From positions 68,133 through 112,307 of the forward strand of contig NZ_QYTW02000016.1 in assembly GCF_003605405.2 (NCBI RefSeq): a DNA stretch of 44,175 nucleotides. Direction: 5' to 3'. The notes below the pieces were generated by a model. The model did no database searches. It saw only the letters and a list, made by a program, of their open reading frames with translations, and was not told where the DNA came from. The position numbers and the translations under genes are program-made. This document shows, piece after piece, positions 1-8,285 of this stretch (position 1 is the first letter of the stretch; each line of letters opens with the position of its first letter). Source of the DNA: Siminovitchia terrae. GTDB taxonomy: Bacteria > Bacillota > Bacilli > Bacillales > Bacillaceae_C.

Positions 1-136
1 GTCAGAAACTTGATAAAGCACTTGTTGTAAAAATTTGAACTTTCTGTGAACAAATACAGAATTGTTTCTAAAGTACCTATTATTAATTTTATATTAACGT
101 ATAATCCAACTATATTAAATAGAAGGAGGGAATTGT
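1..136. other. Upstream region of the protease gene
   Basis: This AT-rich stretch carries no credible gene. A TATAAT box lies at 100-105 without a good -35 element at the usual distance. A strong ribosome binding site (GAAGGAGGG) precedes the protease ATG at 137. Confidence 0.4.
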
Positions 137-3100
137 ATGAAAAAGGGGAAAATCAAGTATACGGCCTTTTTGCTGGCTATGATGCTGTTTCTGAGCATAG
201 TGCAGCCGCTTGCTCCGCAAGCCAGCCCAGTAACTGCCGATGAGGCAGTTCAGTTAGGAAAAGGTCAGCCGTTGGAAGGGAGATTCAATGAGCCAGGGGA
301 GGTTCATTGGTATAAGCTAGAACCGGCGGACAAAGAAATTCAACAAGATACACATATGAAAATAGAAATCTCTGGAACTTTTGAAGGAAACATTTCGGTT
401 TATCCGGATGGGGATAGAGCTCAAAGGGATTTTACATTTGATGATTATAGATCCGAAATCGCTGAAGGGGCACCAGCAGTCATTTATATGCCGCATGCTT
501 GGAAAGGCCCTTACTATATTAAAGTGGAATATTACGGAACCTTTGAAGAGATAGAAGAAAATGAAGGTGAGTTTGAAGAGCCGCAGGGTGCCGACTATCA
601 AATTGGTTATGAAGGAGAAACGATTTCCCCGGCTGATATGCCAGAGGAAGCCTGCCCAGTTGAGTTAAGCGTGAATAAACGGGCATCGGGCATGGAAATT
701 TTAAAAGAACTCCGGACGGTGAGAGACGAATTGTTGTCAAAGACAGAAAAAGGTCAACAATTAACGTCTTTATATTATAAGATGGCTCCTTTTCTTGTCA
801 CGAAAATGGCGGTAGACAAAAAGATAAAAGACCAAGTTTATAATGACTTGGTCAAATTGAAGCCAATTTTTAGTGAACTGGTGGAAAAAGGCGATAGCAG
901 TAATTATCGTCTGACTAAAGAAGATCAAATTGCCATCAAAGAACTGTATGAAATCATCATCCAAAATGTCCCTGGTTGGCTTAAGGTGGAAATTGAAAAA
1001 ATGGCAAAGGAAATTGGCATTGATAATCTAATAGGAAAAGAAATTTCTACCATTTTAAAAGAAAATGGATTAGCTGTTACGGGGTCCAATCCAAACAGGG
1101 TCATCGTAAAACTGAAGAGTGGAAAAGCAGCTTCTGAATTCCAAAAGAAGGCTAAAGGGATAACTAAATCTGCATCAATCAAAACGATTAAAGGAAATAC
1201 TACGACTTTGAATAATATGTACGTTCTCGATGCTGGGGGAAATACAAAGTCAGTTGCCGGGGCATTAGCAAAATTACCGGAAGTACAATATGCGGAACCG
1301 GTTTATAAATATCATAAAAATACTTCAGATATTCAATTCAACTCTCAATGGGGGTTGAAAAATACAGGACAAGACCATGGAAAGGCAAATGCTGATATCC
1401 AATTTTCAAAACTCTATGAAAGATACAAGGATGAGCAACTTGGTGAAGTTGTCATTGCAGTCGTGGATACAGGAGTTGATCATACTCTAGCAGACTTGGA
1501 AGGAAAAGTTATTCCAGGGTATGATTTTGCGAACCGGGATAACGACGCATACGATGATGAAGGACATGGAACCCATGTTTCAGGTATCATTGCAGCTGGA
1601 ATGGATAATCATTATTCTATGGCGGGCATCCATCCGAAAGCAAAGATTTTGCCAGTCAAGGTACTTGATGCCAGTGGCAGCGGAGATACTGATAAAATTG
1701 CTCTTGGTATTAAATACGCTGTAGATAATGGCGCTGATGTTATCAATCTCAGTCTGGGAGGTCCTTATAGTAGGGTAATAGAGGAAATGCTGAAGTACGC
1801 GGCATCTAAAAATGTGACTATCGTTGCTGCCAGCGGGAATGATGGTGCGGATATGGTGGATTATCCGGCTGCGTCAAAGTATTCCATAGCTGTAGGAGCA
1901 TCAAACAAGCTCGATATCGTTTCCGACTTTTCGAGTTATGGAGAAGGGCTTGATCTCGTGGCTCCCGGTGCAGATATTCCAAGCTTGCTTCCGAACGGAA
2001 ATGTCACTTATCTCAGCGGCACATCAATGGCTGCTCCCCACGTTTCGGCAGCAGCAGGATTATTGCTTTCAAAAAATGGGAACATAAATCGGGAAGAAAT
2101 CAGAAGGATTTTGACGGTAACTGCAGTTGATATTGCGGTAGAAGAGCCTGAGTTTGAACCGGATTATGATGATGACGATGATTTTCCGATCAGAGTCTTG
2201 GAGCCGGGGTATGACGAAGTGTCCGGCTGGGGCAGGCTGAATATCTGGAGCGCTTTTAATGCCAATGCCTTGGGACTTGAAGTCAATGCGCTGACAGACA
2301 ATGATACAAAGATTTCGGGGAAAGCAATAAGCGGAACGAAGCTCCAATTAAAAGACGGAGAAACTCTAATAGCAGAAGGAAAAGCGGAGAAAAACGGGAC
2401 GTTTGCCATCCCAATCCGCCCGCAGCAAGGAAATAAAATTCTGCAATTGGTGGCAAATGATGGTGCGGCTTCTGTCAGGGTAGTTGTCAAGGAAACACCG
2501 ATTCCTAACACTCCTAAAGTAAATCCAGTAAGTGACCGGGATACAGTTGTGACAGGCAAGGCGGAAAAAGGAACGACTGTTTTTGTTAAAACAAATAAAC
2601 AATCGCTAGGGAAGGCCAAAGTCGATAACAAAGGCGGCTTCAAGGTAAATATTAAGAAACAAAAGGCTGGGACGAAGCTTTCGATTACTGCTGAGAGTGC
2701 TTCCAAAAAAGTGAGCAAAGCAGCTAAGATTGTTGTCATTGATAAAACCCCGCCGGCAAAGCCGAAGGTGAATTCAGTAGGCGATTCGGATCAGGCAGTT
2801 AAAGGAAAAACGGAATCCGGTGCTACGGTTTTTGTGAAGCATAAAGGGAAGACAATAGGAAAGAAAAAAGCTGATGGAAAGGGTAATTTTAAAGTCGCAA
2901 TTAAGAAGCAAAAAGCTGGTACAGTTCTTTACGTGACAGCAAAAGATGCTGCAGGAAATGAAAGCAAGGCAGTTAAGGTGACAGTTAAGGACACAACACC
3001 TCCGGCAGTACCAAAAGTCAATAAGGTGACTGACCGAGACAAATTTGTTTCCGGTAAAACAGAAGCGAATGCAGTTGTTGATGTAAAACATAAAAATAAA

Positions 3101-3250
3101 TCACTTGGAAAGAAAAAGGCCGATGCAAAAGGTAAATTCAAGGTAAAGATCAAGAAGCAAAAAGCTGGTACTATGTTGTCCGTGACAGCAAAGGATGCAG
3201 CTGGAAATACAAGCAAAGCTGCAAAAGTCAAGGTGGAAAAATCTAAATAG
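137..3250 (+). CDS. Secreted subtilisin-like serine protease with C-terminal Ig-like repeats
   Basis: This is a 1037-residue exported S8 family protease. An N-terminal signal peptide (Lys-rich start, hydrophobic stretch, cut probably near residue 30) is followed by a long pro-region to about residue 430. The catalytic domain shows all subtilase residues: Asp444 in VVDTGVDH, His477 in GHGTHVSG, Asn568 in AASGNDGA (oxyanion hole) and Ser630 in SGTSMAAPHVS. An acidic insert rich in Asp and Glu follows at about 660-680. The C-terminal third is four Big_6-like bacterial Ig repeats of about 83 residues, the last three starting near 786, 868 and 951 (TPPxxPKVN) and very Lys-rich. These may hold the enzyme at the cell surface or on polymers. 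It stands alone, with its own RBS and terminator. The substrate cannot be read from sequence. Confidence 0.93.
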   Translation: MKKGKIKYTAFLLAMMLFLSIVQPLAPQASPVTADEAVQLGKGQPLEGRFNEPGEVHWYKLEPADKEIQQDTHMKIEISGTFEGNISVYPDGDRAQRDFTFDDYRSEIAEGAPAVIYMPHAWKGPYYIKVEYYGTFEEIEENEGEFEEPQGADYQIGYEGETISPADMPEEACPVELSVNKRASGMEILKELRTVRDELLSKTEKGQQLTSLYYKMAPFLVTKMAVDKKIKDQVYNDLVKLKPIFSELVEKGDSSNYRLTKEDQIAIKELYEIIIQNVPGWLKVEIEKMAKEIGIDNLIGKEISTILKENGLAVTGSNPNRVIVKLKSGKAASEFQKKAKGITKSASIKTIKGNTTTLNNMYVLDAGGNTKSVAGALAKLPEVQYAEPVYKYHKNTSDIQFNSQWGLKNTGQDHGKANADIQFSKLYERYKDEQLGEVVIAVVDTGVDHTLADLEGKVIPGYDFANRDNDAYDDEGHGTHVSGIIAAGMDNHYSMAGIHPKAKILPVKVLDASGSGDTDKIALGIKYAVDNGADVINLSLGGPYSRVIEEMLKYAASKNVTIVAASGNDGADMVDYPAASKYSIAVGASNKLDIVSDFSSYGEGLDLVAPGADIPSLLPNGNVTYLSGTSMAAPHVSAAAGLLLSKNGNINREEIRRILTVTAVDIAVEEPEFEPDYDDDDDFPIRVLEPGYDEVSGWGRLNIWSAFNANALGLEVNALTDNDTKISGKAISGTKLQLKDGETLIAEGKAEKNGTFAIPIRPQQGNKILQLVANDGAASVRVVVKETPIPNTPKVNPVSDRDTVVTGKAEKGTTVFVKTNKQSLGKAKVDNKGGFKVNIKKQKAGTKLSITAESASKKVSKAAKIVVIDKTPPAKPKVNSVGDSDQAVKGKTESGATVFVKHKGKTIGKKKADGKGNFKVAIKKQKAGTVLYVTAKDAAGNESKAVKVTVKDTTPPAVPKVNKVTDRDKFVSGKTEANAVVDVKHKNKSLGKKKADAKGKFKVKIKKQKAGTMLSVTAKDAAGNTSKAAKVKVEKSK

Positions 3251-3262
3251 TAAAAGGTATTT

Positions 3263-3295
3263 CTAAAACCCTCGACCAGCGAGGGTTTTAGTTTT
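3263..3295 (+). terminator. Rho-independent terminator of the protease gene
   Basis: A perfect 12-bp stem (CTAAAACCCTCG, 3263-3274, with its complement at 3280-3291) with a 5-nt loop is followed by TTTT. It starts 12 bases after the protease stop codon. Confidence 0.9.
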
Positions 3296-3413
3296 ATCAT
3301 TTTCCGACAGAAAACGCCTATCTGAACGCAAGCAAATGAGCAGGCGGAAGATGGATGCCGGTTAGGTGTAAGCCTAAAGGTTATGCTAAGCTGAACAGAA
3401 GAATAAACAAATA

Positions 3414-4565
3414 TTGAAGGAGGTGGCTGACATAAAAATAGTGATTGCGCCTGATTCGTTCAAAGGAAGTATTTCCGCCGTTGAAGCTTCATTGGCTATT
3501 GAAAAAGGAATAAAAAGATCCTTTCCCGCTGCTGAAACAATCATTGTCCCTTTAGCCGACGGGGGAGAAGGAACAATGGATACTCTTATGACCGCTACAA
3601 ACGGAGTGAAGACTGCTGTTACGGTGACGGGGCCGCTTGGGAATCCAGTTGAAGCTTTTTATGGCATTCTTGGAGATAGGAAAACATGCGTCATTGAAAT
3701 GGCAAGTGCTTCAGGCTTGAACTTGGTTCCTGAACAGGAGCGGAATCCACTTGTAACAACTACATATGGAACAGGGGAATTAATTCGACATGCTCTTGAT
3801 AAAGGGTTCAGGAGTTTCATTTTAGCCCTTGGAGGCTCTGCAACAAATGACGGAGGAGCAGGAATGCTGCAGGCGCTAGGAATGAACATTTTAGATAAGA
3901 AGAGACAAAGAATCGGTTTCGGCGGTGGGGAACTAAGCCGAGTTGACAAAATCTCTTTAGAAAATTTTGATCCGCGAATAAACGAAAGTGACTTTATCAT
4001 AGCATCGGATGTTGAAAATCCGCTTGTTGGTAGAAACGGAGCTTCTTTTGTTTTCGGGCCACAAAAAGGGGCAACGGAAGACATAGCTCAAATATTGGAT
4101 CAAAGCCTGACGCATTGGGCGGACAAGGTAGAAGAAATGACAAGTGTAAAACTCCACAATATGCCGGGAGCCGGAGCAGCCGGGGGAATCGGAGGGGCTT
4201 TTCAGGCGTTTTTTCCATCCGTAACGGAAAAAGGTGCCGAGGTCGTAATGGATTATACAAAGCTGAGGGAACGGTTGGCAGGAGCTGATCTATTAATTAC
4301 TGGCGAAGGGCAGGTAGACTTTCAGACAGCCTTTGGTAAAACGCCAATGAGGGCAGCGCTGGCAGCAAAGAATATGGGGATTCCGACCATCATCATCGCA
4401 GGTTCTGTTGGAAAAGATATCGAAAGTCTTTATCGATATGGGGTGGTCAGTGTACACAGTATTATGACGAGACCAATGGCACTCGATGAAGCAATGAGGT
4501 CAGCCTCCAAGCTTCTTGAGCACACTTCTGAGCAGGTCTGCCGCACATATTTTATGAAGCTGTAG
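3414..4565 (+). CDS. Glycerate kinase (GarK/GlxK family)
   Basis: The enzyme phosphorylates D-glycerate with ATP, feeding it into lower glycolysis. The family hallmark N-terminus KIVIAPDSFKGS is present, with the glycine-rich GGSATNDGGAGM segment and the GEGQVDFQTAFGKTP motif near the C-terminus. Length is normal for the family. The start is odd. The excellent ribosome binding site AAGGAGGTG (3417-3425) stands six bases before an ATA codon at 3432, exactly where relatives have the ATG of MKIVIAPD. The TTG at 3414 used here for the coordinates overlaps that binding site and has none of its own. Either AUA initiates, or this start codon has mutated, or the base is a sequencing error. The gene appears monocistronic. 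Confidence 0.9.
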   Translation: MKEVADIKIVIAPDSFKGSISAVEASLAIEKGIKRSFPAAETIIVPLADGGEGTMDTLMTATNGVKTAVTVTGPLGNPVEAFYGILGDRKTCVIEMASASGLNLVPEQERNPLVTTTYGTGELIRHALDKGFRSFILALGGSATNDGGAGMLQALGMNILDKKRQRIGFGGGELSRVDKISLENFDPRINESDFIIASDVENPLVGRNGASFVFGPQKGATEDIAQILDQSLTHWADKVEEMTSVKLHNMPGAGAAGGIGGAFQAFFPSVTEKGAEVVMDYTKLRERLAGADLLITGEGQVDFQTAFGKTPMRAALAAKNMGIPTIIIAGSVGKDIESLYRYGVVSVHSIMTRPMALDEAMRSASKLLEHTSEQVCRTYFMKL

Positions 4566-4634
4566 CCGTTACTGTAACCTGGTTTTTTATCATTTCATTT
4601 CACTCCTATCAAAAAGGGGAGAAAGGGGGCTGGC

Positions 4635-5090
4635 TTGAAGATATATACAATGGAGAACAGCCTGACGGTAAAAACGCCAATAGAAGATGTGTGGGAGTTT
4701 TTTTCTGATCCGAAAAACTTGTCTATACTTACACCTCCTAAACTTAAACTCCAATTCATGCAGGAGCCGCCTTCTTCCATGTTCAAAGGCCAGAGGGTTT
4801 TCTATTGCATATCACTCTTCCCAGGCTTACGTCTCAGGTGGGAAGGGGAAATAATAGAAGTCGCAGAACTTGAACGTTTCATAGATGAGCAGCGAAAAGG
4901 ACCGTTTACTTATTGGCGGCATGAGCATCTATTTTTTCGAAAAGAGGAAGGGGCGGAAATCCGGGATCACTTGCAGTATGCTTTGCCGTTTGGCTTGATC
5001 GGTTTTGCTATTCACCCGATTGTGAATAGCAAAATGAAGGAAATGTTTGCGTACCGCAATGAAAAAGTGAAAGAAGTATTTCCATCATAA
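4635..5090 (+). CDS. SRPBCC (START-like) family protein
   Basis: A 151-residue protein of the SRPBCC/polyketide-cyclase-like fold, a helix-grip fold with a hydrophobic ligand pocket. The N-terminus fits the fold (an EN-x-VxxPIEDVWEFFSDPKNLxxLTPP pattern), as does the central strand pattern with GQRVFY, LRWEGEI and the HEHLF segment. The ligand is unknown. The TTG start at 4635 is chosen because GAAAGGGGG (4621-4629) lies five bases upstream; an ATG at 4650 is possible but worse placed. It is followed 15 bases later by a TIGR01777 epimerase. The two families are often neighbours or fused, so a joint role is likely though undefined. Confidence 0.8.
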   Translation: MKIYTMENSLTVKTPIEDVWEFFSDPKNLSILTPPKLKLQFMQEPPSSMFKGQRVFYCISLFPGLRLRWEGEIIEVAELERFIDEQRKGPFTYWRHEHLFFRKEEGAEIRDHLQYALPFGLIGFAIHPIVNSKMKEMFAYRNEKVKEVFPS

Positions 5091-5105
5091 GGGAGCGTGA
5101 CTTAC

Positions 5106-6029
5106 GTGCATATTGTTATTGCTGGTGGAAGTGGGTTTCTTGGACAGATTTTACGGGAAAAACTATTGGCTGATGGAGATCAAGTAACGATTTTAACAAG
5201 AAGCGCTGGGAAAAACCAGAAGACAGACCAGCTACAAGCTGTCGAGTGGCTAAAGGAAGGCACCCGTCCGGAAGAGAAATTAAAGCATGTAGATGCCATC
5301 GTTAATTTGGCTGGAGAATCAATCAGTGGTCTTCGCTGGACAAAGCAAAAGAAAGACCGGATTATAAAAAGCCGTATGGAAACCACAGGGGAAATCATTC
5401 GACTGATTGAAAAATTGGAAAACAAGCCCCAAGTCCTTATCAACGCTTCAGCTGTGGGATATTACGGTATGTCCGATACAGACACTTTTACCGAAAAGAG
5501 CAAAAGCAATGCCAATGACTTTCTTGCCAACACTGTACAGAAGTGGGAGGAAAAAGCGGCCGAAGCCAACCAGCTTGGCGTCAGGACTGTCTTTGCACGA
5601 TTCGGGATTATACTTGGCAAGGGAGGAGCGCTTCCGCTCATTACGCTCCCTTATAAATTTGGCATTGGCGGCAACATAGGCTCTGGAAGGCAATGGGTGT
5701 CATGGATTCATGTTGAAGATGCCGCTCATATGATCAAGTTCATCATCGGCACCCCGGCTATCGAAGGTCCAATCAATGTCACCACTCCAAATCCTGTGCG
5801 GATGGAGGAGTTTGGAAAAACGATTGGCTCTGTTCTAAGAAAACCGCATTGGCTCCCTGTTCCTAAAATAGTTTTAAAATTAATGTTAGGTGAAATGAGC
5901 AGTATGCTTGTAAACGGCCAGCGTGTGATTCCAGAAAAAGCCATGGCCCAGCATTATGATTATCTGTATCCGGATATAAAAGAGGGATTAAAAGCCATTT
6001 TATTATTGTCAAAGATTACAAGTTCATGA
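5106..6029 (+). CDS. TIGR01777 family epimerase (atypical short-chain dehydrogenase, YfhF-like)
   Basis: An NAD(P)-binding Rossmann protein of the SDR39U1/TIGR01777 group (YfhF in B. subtilis). The nucleotide-binding motif GGSGFLG is near the N-terminus, followed by VNLAGESI, SASAVGYYG and SWIHVEDAA, all typical of the family. The substrate is not known for these proteins. The GTG at 5106 is preferred over the GTG at 5097: the GGGAG at 5091-5095 is ten bases from the first but only one from the second, and it gives the family start M-HIVIAGG. It is in an operon with the SRPBCC gene upstream. Confidence 0.88.
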   Translation: MHIVIAGGSGFLGQILREKLLADGDQVTILTRSAGKNQKTDQLQAVEWLKEGTRPEEKLKHVDAIVNLAGESISGLRWTKQKKDRIIKSRMETTGEIIRLIEKLENKPQVLINASAVGYYGMSDTDTFTEKSKSNANDFLANTVQKWEEKAAEANQLGVRTVFARFGIILGKGGALPLITLPYKFGIGGNIGSGRQWVSWIHVEDAAHMIKFIIGTPAIEGPINVTTPNPVRMEEFGKTIGSVLRKPHWLPVPKIVLKLMLGEMSSMLVNGQRVIPEKAMAQHYDYLYPDIKEGLKAILLLSKITSS

Positions 6030-6055
6030 AAAAATAGATTTATTATCCAAATTGT

Positions 6056-6080
6056 GCTACTATTTATCTATATAAGTAGC
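6056..6080. promoter_or_regulatory. Palindrome overlapping the promoter region of the peptide-type regulator gene
   Basis: GCTACT (6056-6061) and AGTAGC (6075-6080) form a 6-bp inverted repeat around an AT-rich core containing a TATATAA-like -10 sequence, 20 bases before the regulator start. Its position would suit an autoregulatory operator. This is inference only. Confidence 0.35.
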
Positions 6081-6099
6081 ATGTCCAGAGGATGAAGAA

Positions 6100-7338
6100 A
6101 TGAATTTGGAGAAAATGAATATCGGCGCAATGATCAAGTACCATCGCCAATTACGAAATATGACGCAATCTGAACTGTGCAATGGCATATGTTCCGTAAC
6201 ACATTTAAGCAAGTTTGAGAACTACAACAAAGAAGTGAATCAGGAAACGATCATGCTCCTGCTCGACCGTTTAGGTATATCGTTAGACTCGATTCAAAAA
6301 GCATCAGAATCTATTGCTGCCGACCTCTCTGATTTGTTAGATGCTGTCCTTTCATATGATAAGATACGTGCGGAAGAGTGCTATCAACGTGTGCAAGAGC
6401 AGCGTGAATACATTACTTTCTCCAATTACATAGCACGATATCATTTATACTTATATCGATATTTTCTTCTTATCAATGATTTTTCAAATGCTGAAAAGGA
6501 ACAGGAAACCATCAGGCAAATTGCCAATTCATTTGCAGCACAGGAAAAAGAACTTTACGAGTATCTACATGCCATCTTTCTAATCATCAAGGGTGAGTAT
6601 AAGCCGTCCTTGGATATATTGTTGAAGGTTGAAGCCAATGATTTGCTTCCTTCACCTTGGAAAGCAGAGCTATATTATTTCATCGCTTTCGATTTTGGCT
6701 CCTTGAAAGACAGCAGCAGTTGTGTTGCATATGGACTCAAAGCTTTGGAGGAGTATTCTAAATCATTCAACTATTTAAGGATTTTGCATACGCAATTCCT
6801 TCTTGGTATTGCTTATACGGATTTGGGACTGTATGATAATGCCGAAGAACAATATCGCTATATTTTTAAAAATATGAATCTTCTCAATGCGAAAGAACTA
6901 TCTTCCGCTATGTACAACAACTATGCTTTGCTCCTAGAAAAGACAGGAAAGATGGAAGAAGCATTTAAGTTCTATCTATATTCCATGGAGCATGCAAAAA
7001 ATGATATAGAGCATTTAATGAGTCTTTGCAGTTATACGGAATTACTCATTACCCAAGGGAAAAAGGAAGAAGCGCTTAGGAATATATCAAAAATATTACG
7101 CGAGACGAAAACAAGTGCACTGAGGAAGCAACAGCTCATTTTTCGGCACTACCAATACTTATTGAAGGATCAAGAAGAAAAAGCAATGAGCTACCTGGAG
7201 GAAGAAGTCCTGCCTTATTTAGAAAAATTCTTTTTTATTGAGGATTATAATAAGTTTGCTTTATCTCTTGCAAAGTATTTTTCAACAAAAGATACGGATA
7301 AGGCACTCTATTATTATAAAAAAATAGCAGAAAGGTGA
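6100..7338 (+). CDS. HTH-TPR transcriptional regulator of the RNPP (PlcR/NprR-like) type
   Basis: A 412-residue cytoplasmic regulator. Residues about 8-62 are an XRE-type helix-turn-helix (IKYHRQLRNMTQSELCNGICSVTHLSKFEN). The rest is all-helical with repeated pairs resembling TPRs, for example around ALEEYSKSFNYLRILHTQFLLG and MYNNYALLLEKTGKMEEAFKFY. This is the layout of Rap/NprR/PlcR-type receptors that bind a small imported signal peptide. The ATG at 6100 follows AGAGGAT at good spacing. A 35-codon secreted-peptide gene starts seven bases after the stop, the usual place for the cognate pheromone gene (compare plcR-papR). The regulated genes are unknown, although self-regulation through the palindrome at 6056-6080 is possible. 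Alternative: an orphan MalT-like TPR regulator. Confidence 0.8.
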   Translation: MNLEKMNIGAMIKYHRQLRNMTQSELCNGICSVTHLSKFENYNKEVNQETIMLLLDRLGISLDSIQKASESIAADLSDLLDAVLSYDKIRAEECYQRVQEQREYITFSNYIARYHLYLYRYFLLINDFSNAEKEQETIRQIANSFAAQEKELYEYLHAIFLIIKGEYKPSLDILLKVEANDLLPSPWKAELYYFIAFDFGSLKDSSSCVAYGLKALEEYSKSFNYLRILHTQFLLGIAYTDLGLYDNAEEQYRYIFKNMNLLNAKELSSAMYNNYALLLEKTGKMEEAFKFYLYSMEHAKNDIEHLMSLCSYTELLITQGKKEEALRNISKILRETKTSALRKQQLIFRHYQYLLKDQEEKAMSYLEEEVLPYLEKFFFIEDYNKFALSLAKYFSTKDTDKALYYYKKIAER

Positions 7339-7344
7339 TGGAAA

Positions 7345-7452
7345 ATGAAAAAGCTGATTGTAACTGCAAGCATTGCATGGGTATTTTACATTGCTCCGAT
7401 CATCGGAGGCGGAATCACTCCGCAGTCACCGCCTATTTTCCCGCCAATTTAA
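7345..7452 (+). CDS. 35-residue secreted peptide, candidate signalling-peptide precursor
   Basis: An open frame of 35 codons begins with ATG at 7345, seven bases after AAAGGTG, and ends with TAA at 7450-7452. The product has a short positive start (MKKL), a hydrophobic core (IVTASIAWVFYIAPII), a glycine hinge and a Pro-rich tail ending in SPPIFPPI. That is an export signal plus a short C-terminal peptide, as in PapR and Phr-type precursors. It lies directly behind a PlcR/NprR-like regulator and is closed by a terminator at 7468-7497, so the two genes form a unit. I do not recognise the mature sequence. If processed, the active peptide probably lies in the last 5-10 residues. Confidence 0.68.
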   Translation: MKKLIVTASIAWVFYIAPIIGGGITPQSPPIFPPI

Positions 7453-7467
7453 TATGTAAGGCAAGGG

Positions 7468-7499
7468 AAAAGCTGCTCTTTATTGGAGCAGCTTTTTAT
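7468..7499 (+). terminator. Terminator of the regulator-peptide unit
   Basis: An 11-bp perfect stem (AAAAGCTGCTC, 7468-7478, with its complement at 7486-7496) and a run of T follow the peptide gene by 15 bases. Confidence 0.9.
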
Positions 7500-7595
7500 C
7501 ATTTTCTGACATTCGTCTCCCACTTCAAACAGACAGTAAGGTTGTTAAGTGGCGAGAGGTTCAATTTTTCTGCTATAATGATGGAGAATTAAAGA

Positions 7596-7694
7596 TTGTT
7601 AAGTGGGGGAACTGGTGATGCCGGTTGAGAAAGCATTCGGAGAAAATGCTGACCCTTTGAACCTGATCTGGCTAAAACCAGCGAAGGGAACGTC
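7596..7694 (+). promoter_or_regulatory. TPP riboswitch (THI box)
   Basis: The conserved core elements are all visible: a GGGG...GATGCCGG...TTGAGA block, then ACCCTTTGAACCTGATCTGG, then the closing CCAGCGAAGGGAA. This is the canonical thiamine pyrophosphate aptamer. A TATAAT box at 7574-7579 is the likely -10 of its promoter. A terminator at 7710 provides the off state. It should repress the downstream transporter operon when TPP is plentiful. The coding region begins only about 590 bases later because a GC-rich repeat block intervenes. Confidence 0.95.
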
Positions 7695-7709
7695 AAATTT
7701 ACATACCTT

Positions 7710-7746
7710 GGCGCCTAGGGTTCATTTTTCCCTCGGCGTCTTTTCT
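7710..7746 (+). terminator. Riboswitch-controlled terminator
   Basis: The stem GGCGCCTAGGG (7710-7720) pairs with CCCTCGGCGTC (7730-7740), followed by TTTTCTT. It is placed directly behind the TPP aptamer, as in transcription-attenuating THI elements. Confidence 0.85.
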
Positions 7747-7799
7747 TATTGTATAAGAAATTATAAAATTCTATGCTTATGTATAACTTGTTTATCAGA

Positions 7800-8258
7800 T
7801 GTGCTGCGTCCAGCTCCAGCGTCTATCGACTAGCTGACTTCGCGCCTCCTCCTACGATAAGTCAACATCGGCTCCGACGGACAGGACGTCCTAGTGCAAG
7901 CGAAGCGACAGGACGTCGCGATTGAGCCTGCCGACGGACAGGACGTCCTAGTGCAAGCGAAGCGACAGGACGTCGCGTTTTGAGCCTGCCGACGGACAGA
8001 ACGTCCTAGTGCCACCGAAGCCACAGGATGTGGGGGGTCTGAGGCGGCCTTCGTCGCCGTGTTTGCTTTATCTCGTTGGAGTCACTCTTGTCTAGCTCCA
8101 ACGCCTAGCCCCTCGAGGTCATAAGCCAATTCCCTGTGGTGGCTGAAATACTGCCTCCTCGGGAATCGTCTTATGCTTGTCGGGGCTGACCAAGGCGTTT
8201 CCGCATTTCGGCTCAGTCTGTACGTCGATGGACAGTCGCTTGCGCTTTTGTTTTTGTT
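7800..8258. repeat. GC-rich repeat block with three tandem units and a long imperfect inverted repeat
   Basis: Three tandem units of 57-58 bp begin at 7874, 7931 and 7989 (CCGACGGACAGGACGTCCTAG...), the third diverged. A long imperfect hairpin follows at about 8100-8200: AACGCCTAGCCCC and TAAGCCAATTCCC on the left pair with GGGAATCGTCTTA and GGGGCTGACCAAGGCG on the right. The GTCTAGCTCCAACGCC and CTTGCGCTTTTG edges resemble dispersed intergenic repeats familiar from Bacillaceae genomes. It separates the TPP riboswitch from thiY. Open frames here are artefacts of GC-rich repetition. A degenerate relative lies at 25496-25745. Confidence 0.75.
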
Positions 8259-8285
8259 TTGACAACTTCATCAGGAGGAATTTCA

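Noticed and set aside
2164-2739. 191-codon minus-strand frame inside the protease gene
   Set aside because: It is antisense to a clear coding region with intact domains, and has no RBS; it is a shadow of the Lys-rich Ig-repeat codons.
7335-7592. 85-codon frame starting in the end of the regulator gene
   Set aside because: It runs through the terminator at 7468-7497 in another frame; the 35-codon ORF at 7345 has the better RBS and signal-peptide composition.
7603-8024. Frames on both strands over the TPP riboswitch and GC-rich repeats
   Set aside because: They coincide with the aptamer and tandem repeats and have no RBS.
7874-8046. CRISPR-like tandem units
   Set aside because: The 57-58 bp units are contiguous with no unique spacers between short repeats, and no cas gene is in the window.
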